From NCBI RefSeq assembly GCF_001262505.1, contig NZ_KQ410727.1, positions 124,001 through 188,000 on the forward strand: a stretch of DNA of 64,000 bases, in the 5' to 3' direction. Every line of letters begins with the position of its first letter. The stretch's first letter is position 1. Positions 59,472 to 64,000 of the stretch are shown piece after piece. The notes under the pieces were generated by a model that was given only the letters and a program-made list of their open reading frames with translations, ran no database searches and had not been told where the DNA came from. The position numbers and the translations under genes were made by a program. Source of the DNA: Shinella sp. SUS2 (GTDB lineage Bacteria; Pseudomonadota; Alphaproteobacteria; Rhizobiales; Rhizobiaceae).

Positions 59472-60344
59472 ATGCCCGAACTCCTGCAATTCCTACTTTC
59501 CGGGATCACGGTCGGCGCGGTCTATGCGCTGGTCGCGCTCGGCTTCACGATCATCTACAACGCTTCCGACGTCGTGAACTTCGCCCAGGGCGAGTTCGTC
59601 ATGCTCGGAGGCATGATCACCTTCTTCGCGCATGCCGCCGGATTGCCGCTGCCGCTTGCCGCGCTCATCGCCATCATCGTCACGGCGGGTGTCGGCGTTG
59701 CGCTCAACAAGCTGGCGATCGAGCCGGCACGGGGCGCACCCGTCGTCTCGCTGATCATCATCACCATCGGCGCCTCGATCTTCATCCGCGGCGCGACACA
59801 GCTCGTCTTCGACAAGCAGCTCCATCGCTTCCCGGCCTTTTCGGGCGACCAGCCGATCGTCATCGGCGGAGCGACCATCCTGCCACAGAGCCTCTGGGTG
59901 ATTGCCGGTGCGCTTGCCGTCTTCTTCTGTCTCTGGCTGTTCTTCACACGCACCCTCATCGGTCGCGCGGTACTGGCGACGGCAAACAACCGCATCGCCG
60001 CCCAGCTCGTCGGCATCAACACCAACTATGTGATGACGCTCTCCTTCGCCATGTCGGCCGCCATCGGTGCTCTCGCCGGCGTGCTGGTGACGCCGATCAC
60101 GCTGACGAGCTATGATGTCGGCCTCGCGCTGGCATTGAAGGGTTTTGCTGCCGCCATGCTCGGGGGCATGGGCAATCCCAAGGGCGCGCTCGTGGGCGGT
60201 CTTATGCTCGGCATCCTGGAGGCGATGACGGCCGGCTATATCAGCTCACAATACAAGGACGCAGCCGCCTTCGTCGTCATCCTTGCGGTGCTCTTCGCCA
60301 TGCCGCAGGGCCTTTTCGGCCGCAAGTCGACGGATCGGGTGTGA
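59472..60344 (+). CDS. Branched-chain-type ABC transporter permease, LivH-like
   Basis: Membrane protein of 290 aa with LVALGFTIIYNASDVVNFAQ, GEFVMLGGMI and the later GMGNPKGALVGGLMLGILEA. ATG 59472 with GGAGG 6 nt upstream is preferred over GTG 59451. Confidence 0.9.
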   Translation: MPELLQFLLSGITVGAVYALVALGFTIIYNASDVVNFAQGEFVMLGGMITFFAHAAGLPLPLAALIAIIVTAGVGVALNKLAIEPARGAPVVSLIIITIGASIFIRGATQLVFDKQLHRFPAFSGDQPIVIGGATILPQSLWVIAGALAVFFCLWLFFTRTLIGRAVLATANNRIAAQLVGINTNYVMTLSFAMSAAIGALAGVLVTPITLTSYDVGLALALKGFAAAMLGGMGNPKGALVGGLMLGILEAMTAGYISSQYKDAAAFVVILAVLFAMPQGLFGRKSTDRV

Positions 60345-60346
60345 TC

Positions 60347-61303
60347 ATGCGGCTCTCCAGCAAGGCAACCACGCTCCTCATCCTCGCCGCGGTCATCGCG
60401 ATCGCGCCGGTCTTCTTCCCGTCCTCCTATTATTTCCGCGTCGGTTCGCTGATCTTCGTCAACGGCCTCGCGGTGACGGGTCTGGTCATCCTCATCGGCT
60501 ATGCCGGCCAGATCAGCCTTGGCCATGCGGGTTTTGCCGGCATCGGCGCCTATGCCTGCGCGCTGGCGCCAGTGCATCTCGGTCTGCATCCGGCGCTTGC
60601 CGCTCTGCTCGGTGCGGCGCTCTCGGCGGCCATCGCCTTCCTCGTCGGTCGGCCGATCCTGCGGCTCAAGGGCTATTATCTCGCCGTCGCCAGCCTCGGC
60701 TTCGGCATCCTTGTCTCGATGGTGCTCTCCAACGAGGCGCAGCTCACCGGCGGGCCGGACGGCATGGCGGTGCCGGAACTGGGACTTCGCGCTGTCCTGA
60801 AGGCCATCGGCATCGATCTTTCCAACACCGAATTCTGGTATGCCTTCTCCGGCTTCGTCCTTGTCATCGGGGCCTGGCTGGCGCTCAACCTCTACCACAG
60901 CCCGACCGGTCGGGCGCTGCGGGCGCTGCACGGGTCGGAGGTCGCGGCCCGCACGGTCGGCGTCGATGTCGCGCACTACAAGCTTGTCGCCTTCATCCTC
61001 TCGGCGGTCTATGCCTCCGTGTCGGGCTCGCTTCTGGCGCTGCAAAACAAGTTCATCACGCCTGACGTCGCAGGCTTCATGCACTCGATCGAGATGGTCA
61101 CCATGACGGTGCTGGGCGGCGCGGGGTCGGTGCTCGGCGCCATTCTCGGTGCCGCGATCCTCACCACGCTGCCGCAGGTGCTGACGGTCTTCCAGGAATA
61201 CGAACAGCTCATGCTCGGCCTCGTCATGATGCTGGTCATGATCTTCATGCGCGAGGGGCTGCTACCCTCCATCGCGCGCCGCATCCGGGGGAGGGCAGAA
61301 TGA
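60347..61303 (+). CDS. Branched-chain-type ABC transporter permease, LivM-like
   Basis: Membrane protein of 318 aa with GYAGQISLGHAGFAGIGAYA and TMTVLGGAGSVLGAILGAAI. GTG 60341 overlapping the previous stop is an equally possible start. Confidence 0.9.
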   Translation: MRLSSKATTLLILAAVIAIAPVFFPSSYYFRVGSLIFVNGLAVTGLVILIGYAGQISLGHAGFAGIGAYACALAPVHLGLHPALAALLGAALSAAIAFLVGRPILRLKGYYLAVASLGFGILVSMVLSNEAQLTGGPDGMAVPELGLRAVLKAIGIDLSNTEFWYAFSGFVLVIGAWLALNLYHSPTGRALRALHGSEVAARTVGVDVAHYKLVAFILSAVYASVSGSLLALQNKFITPDVAGFMHSIEMVTMTVLGGAGSVLGAILGAAILTTLPQVLTVFQEYEQLMLGLVMMLVMIFMREGLLPSIARRIRGRAE

Positions 61304-62085
61304 GCCTGCTTCAGATCGAGGGTTTGGGGATCGATTTCGGCGGCGTGCGTGCCGTCAACGATGTCGGCTTCTCCCTGAAACCCGGCGAGATCGTTTCCGT
61401 CATCGGCCCGAACGGCGCCGGCAAGACGACGCTGTTCAACATGATCTCGGGGGTCTACGCCCCGGCCCGCGGCCGTGTCGCGCTTGACGGAGAGGATGTC
61501 ACGCGCATGCCGCCGCACCTTCTGGCGCGGCGTGGCCTGTCGCGCACTTTCCAGAACCTGCAGATCTTCCAGTCGATGAGCGTGCTCGAAAACGCCGTCG
61601 CCGGGCATCACCTGCACGAGCGTGGCTCGGTCTTTGCCGATATCCTCTCGCTGCCCGCCGCGCGCCGCCGCAGCAGGGCGTCGGAGGAGAGTGCGCGTGC
61701 GCTGCTCGACCGCGTCGGTCTCGGCCGCGCCGCCGAACAGGAGGCGGGCTCGCTCTCCTATGGTGCGCTGAAGCGGCTGGAGATCGCCCGCGCGCTGGCG
61801 TTGAAACCCCGCGTCCTGCTGCTCGACGAGCCGGCCGCCGGCTGCAACGCCGTCGAGACGGAGGAGATCGACCATCTGATCGCCCAGGTCGCGGCCGAGG
61901 GCGTGTCGATCCTGCTGGTGGAGCACGACATGAAGATGGTCATGCGTATTTCCAACCATATCGTGGTGCTCGACCATGGCGAGAAGATCGCCGAAGGCGA
62001 GCCGGCGGCGATCGCGCGCGACCCGCGCGTCATCGAGGCCTATCTGGGTGCCCAGGCGACGGAGGCGCAAAATGCTGACGGTTGA
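61300..62085 (+). CDS. Branched-chain-type ABC transporter ATP-binding protein, LivG-like
   Basis: ABC ATPase of 261 aa: GPNGAGKTT, SYGALKRLEIARAL (signature with SYGA), LLLDEPAAGCNAVE, LLVEHDMKMVM. ATGA overlap with the permease stop. Confidence 0.92.
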   Translation: MSLLQIEGLGIDFGGVRAVNDVGFSLKPGEIVSVIGPNGAGKTTLFNMISGVYAPARGRVALDGEDVTRMPPHLLARRGLSRTFQNLQIFQSMSVLENAVAGHHLHERGSVFADILSLPAARRRSRASEESARALLDRVGLGRAAEQEAGSLSYGALKRLEIARALALKPRVLLLDEPAAGCNAVETEEIDHLIAQVAAEGVSILLVEHDMKMVMRISNHIVVLDHGEKIAEGEPAAIARDPRVIEAYLGAQATEAQNADG

Positions 62086-62773
62086 AGGACTGCGTTCGCG
62101 CTATGGCCGTATCGAGGTGCTGCACGGCATCGACCTCGATGTTGCCTCGGGCGAGATCGTCACGGTGGTCGGCGCGAACGGCGCCGGCAAGACCACGCTG
62201 CTCAAGTGCCTCTCCGGCATCCAGCCGGTCTCGGCCGGGTCCATCGTCTTTCGCGGTGAGGCGCTGACGGCGGTGCCGGCGCATGCCCGCGTGCGGCGCG
62301 GCCTTGCCCAGTCGCCCGAAGGGCGCCAGATCTTCACCAACCTGACGGTGGAGGAGAACCTGCGCCTCGGTGCCTATCTCTTTTCCGATGACAAGGTGGA
62401 GCGGGACCGGGAGGACGCCTTCGCCATGTTCCCGATCCTCAGGGAGAAGCGCAATCTTGCGGCCGGCGGCCTTTCCGGCGGCCAGCAGCAGATGCTGGCG
62501 ATCGCCCGCGCGCTGATGGGCCGCCCTTCCTGCCTGCTGCTCGACGAACCGAGCATGGGCCTTGCCCCCATCCTCGTCGCGCAGATATTCGATGTGGTGA
62601 AGAGCCTGAAGGCGCTCGGCGTCACCGTGCTGCTCGTCGAGCAGAACGCATTCGGCGCACTCTCGGTCGCAGATCGCGGGTATGTCATGGAGACGGGCCG
62701 CATCACCATGTCCGGCCCCGCTGCCGACCTCATCGCCGACGAACGCATCCGCGCCGCTTACCTGGGAATATGA
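62072..62773 (+). CDS. Branched-chain-type ABC transporter ATP-binding protein, LivF-like
   Basis: ABC ATPase of 233 aa: GANGAGKTT, LSGGQQQM, LLLDEPSMGLAP, VLLVEQNAFGAL. Overlaps the LivG gene by 14 nt. It ends 4 nt before the hydratase/dehydrogenase start. Confidence 0.92.
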   Translation: MLTVEGLRSRYGRIEVLHGIDLDVASGEIVTVVGANGAGKTTLLKCLSGIQPVSAGSIVFRGEALTAVPAHARVRRGLAQSPEGRQIFTNLTVEENLRLGAYLFSDDKVERDREDAFAMFPILREKRNLAAGGLSGGQQQMLAIARALMGRPSCLLLDEPSMGLAPILVAQIFDVVKSLKALGVTVLLVEQNAFGALSVADRGYVMETGRITMSGPAADLIADERIRAAYLGI

Positions 62774-62777
62774 CACC

Positions 62778-64000
62778 ATGACCGTCAGCATCATCAGCGA
62801 AAACGGCATTGCCGTCGTCACCATCGACAACCCGCCCGTCAACGCGTTGTCGCAGGCGCTGCGCCAGGCCCTCGTCGAGGCCGTCGCCAAGCTCGATGCG
62901 GACGCCGCGGTGAAAGCCGTCGTGCTGATCTGCGCCGGCCGCACCTTCATCGCCGGGGCCGATGTCAGCGAATTCGGTAAACCACCGCAGCCGCCGCATC
63001 TGCCGGACGTGGTGGCGACCATCGAGGGCGCCAGGAAGCCCTGGGTCGCGGCGATCCATGGCAGCGCGCTCGGTGGCGGGCTCGAAGTGGCGCTCGGCTG
63101 CGCCTGGCGGGTGGCCGTTGCTTCTGCCAGCCTCGGCCTGCCGGAAGTCAAGCTCGGCATCATTCCCGGTGCCGGTGGCACGGTTCGCCTGCCGCGGCTG
63201 ATCGGTCCGGCGGCTGCCGTCGAGCTCGTGACAAGCGGCAGCCCCGTTGACGCGAAGAAGGCGGAAGGTCTCGGCCTCGTGGATGCTGTCATCGAGGGCG
63301 ACCTTCTGGCCGGCGCGATTGCCTTTGCGAATGGTGCTGCCGGCAAAACCCGGCCGGAGCCGATCTCCAGCCGTGCCGTAGTGCCCGTTGAAGCCGGTTT
63401 CTGGGAGGGTGCCGAAAAGGCGGTGGCCGCCAAGGCGAAGCGGGAGGCCGCTCCGCTCCGGGCGCTTGCCTCGGTGCGCCGGGCCAGCGAGACGGATTTC
63501 GCCAGTGCCATGGCTTTCGAGCGGGAAACCTTCCTCGACCTGCGTGGCTCGCAACAGGCGTCGGCGCTGCGCCATGTCTTCTTTGCCGAGCGCGCTGCGC
63601 CACGCCCGCCGGAGCTTGCCGGGATCACGCCACGCGATGTCCGCTCGGCGGCCGTCATCGGCGGCGGTACGATGGGCGCGGGCATTGCCGCGGCGTTGCG
63701 CGATGCCGGTCTGCCGGTCATTCTCATTGAGCGCGATGCGGCGGCGGTCGAGCGTGGGCTCGCCAATGTCAAGGCCATCTACGACGGTTCGGTGAAGCGC
63801 GGGCGCGTGACGCAGGCCATCGCCGATGCGCGCATGGCCGGCGTCGCCGGCAGCGGCGATTATGGCTTGCTGGCCGATACGGACCTCATCATCGAGGCGG
63901 TGTTCGAGGACCTGTCGGTCAAGCGCGCCGTCTTCGAAAAATTGTCTGCGGTTTGCCGGCCGGATGCGGTGCTGGCCACCAACACCTCCTATCTCGATCC
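62778..64000 (+). CDS. Bifunctional enoyl-CoA hydratase/3-hydroxyacyl-CoA dehydrogenase (FadJ/PaaH-like), 5' part
   Basis: The frame is open from ATG 62778 to the window end (407 codons seen). N-terminal crotonase domain (about 1-180; FIAGADVSEF, GSALGGGLEVALG, LGIIPGAGGTVRLP) and the start of the NAD-binding 3-hydroxyacyl-CoA dehydrogenase domain (VIGGGTMGAGIAAAL near residue 297). The order hydratase then dehydrogenase is that of FadB/FadJ. It probably performs the paaF and paaH steps of beta-oxidation of the opened ring. The C-terminus is outside the window. Confidence 0.9.
   Translation, partial: MTVSIISENGIAVVTIDNPPVNALSQALRQALVEAVAKLDADAAVKAVVLICAGRTFIAGADVSEFGKPPQPPHLPDVVATIEGARKPWVAAIHGSALGGGLEVALGCAWRVAVASASLGLPEVKLGIIPGAGGTVRLPRLIGPAAAVELVTSGSPVDAKKAEGLGLVDAVIEGDLLAGAIAFANGAAGKTRPEPISSRAVVPVEAGFWEGAEKAVAAKAKREAAPLRALASVRRASETDFASAMAFERETFLDLRGSQQASALRHVFFAERAAPRPPELAGITPRDVRSAAVIGGGTMGAGIAAALRDAGLPVILIERDAAAVERGLANVKAIYDGSVKRGRVTQAIADARMAGVAGSGDYGLLADTDLIIEAVFEDLSVKRAVFEKLSAVCRPDAVLATNTSYLD

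Overview
The window is high-GC DNA from an alphaproteobacterium, most likely Rhizobiaceae or a close Hyphomicrobiales relative. This is inferred from gene content (pseudoazurin, TetR-type PaaR beside a paa cluster, many HAAT and peptide ABC importers, a TfuA/YcaO pair) and from codon usage that leaves long open antisense frames. No rRNA, tRNA, IS element, phage gene or CRISPR array was recognised.

Layout. 1-2.2 kb: 3' part of a cation-diffusion-facilitator gene, a pseudoazurin gene with an FNR/FixK-like box, and a fumarylacetoacetate-hydrolase-family gene. 2.3-11.4 kb: a complete meta-cleavage locus for 4-hydroxyphenylacetate/homoprotocatechuate, hpaBCFEDGHI, flanked by regulators hpaA (AraC) and hpaR (MarR). 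11.5-18 kb: trmO, a molybdopterin-binding Mop protein, an amidohydrolase and the thiCOSGE operon behind a TPP riboswitch. 18-20.2 kb: a Bax-inhibitor-1 family gene and an ECF sigma/anti-sigma pair. 20.2-26 kb: a branched-chain-type ABC importer with a co-transcribed alpha/beta hydrolase and a YqaA-like membrane protein.

26.2-31.5 kb is the most unusual part: a co-oriented set encoding an XRE regulator, a SARP-like TPR regulator, two short paralogous cysteine-free peptides, a YcaO cyclodehydratase and TfuA. This has the architecture of a ribosomally synthesised, post-translationally modified peptide (RiPP) locus; backbone thioamidation is the leading chemical hypothesis because YcaO-TfuA pairs are known for it. 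A separate 74-aa gene with a repeat-bearing promoter lies just downstream.

31.6-39.5 kb: a cystine-type amino acid ABC importer and a peptide ABC importer with a fused DppD-DppF ATPase. 39.5-43.4 kb: a CofD/YvcK-like protein and a membrane GGDEF-EAL protein. 43.5-64 kb: the aerobic phenylacetate (paa) pathway: paaX, thiolase, paaABCDE, an extra PaaA/PaaC-family protein, paaZ, a thioesterase, paaR, the divergent paaG-paaI-paaK, paaN, a second branched-chain-type ABC importer, and a FadJ/PaaH-type multifunctional enzyme that runs off the window end.

Taken together the window is an aromatic catabolism island (hpa for hydroxylated, paa for plain phenylacetate) with associated import systems, interrupted by housekeeping cofactor genes and one candidate natural-product locus. 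Recurrent non-coding motifs are stem-loops directly after substrate-binding-protein genes in all four ABC operons, and a dispersed two-stem intergenic element with compensatory base changes.
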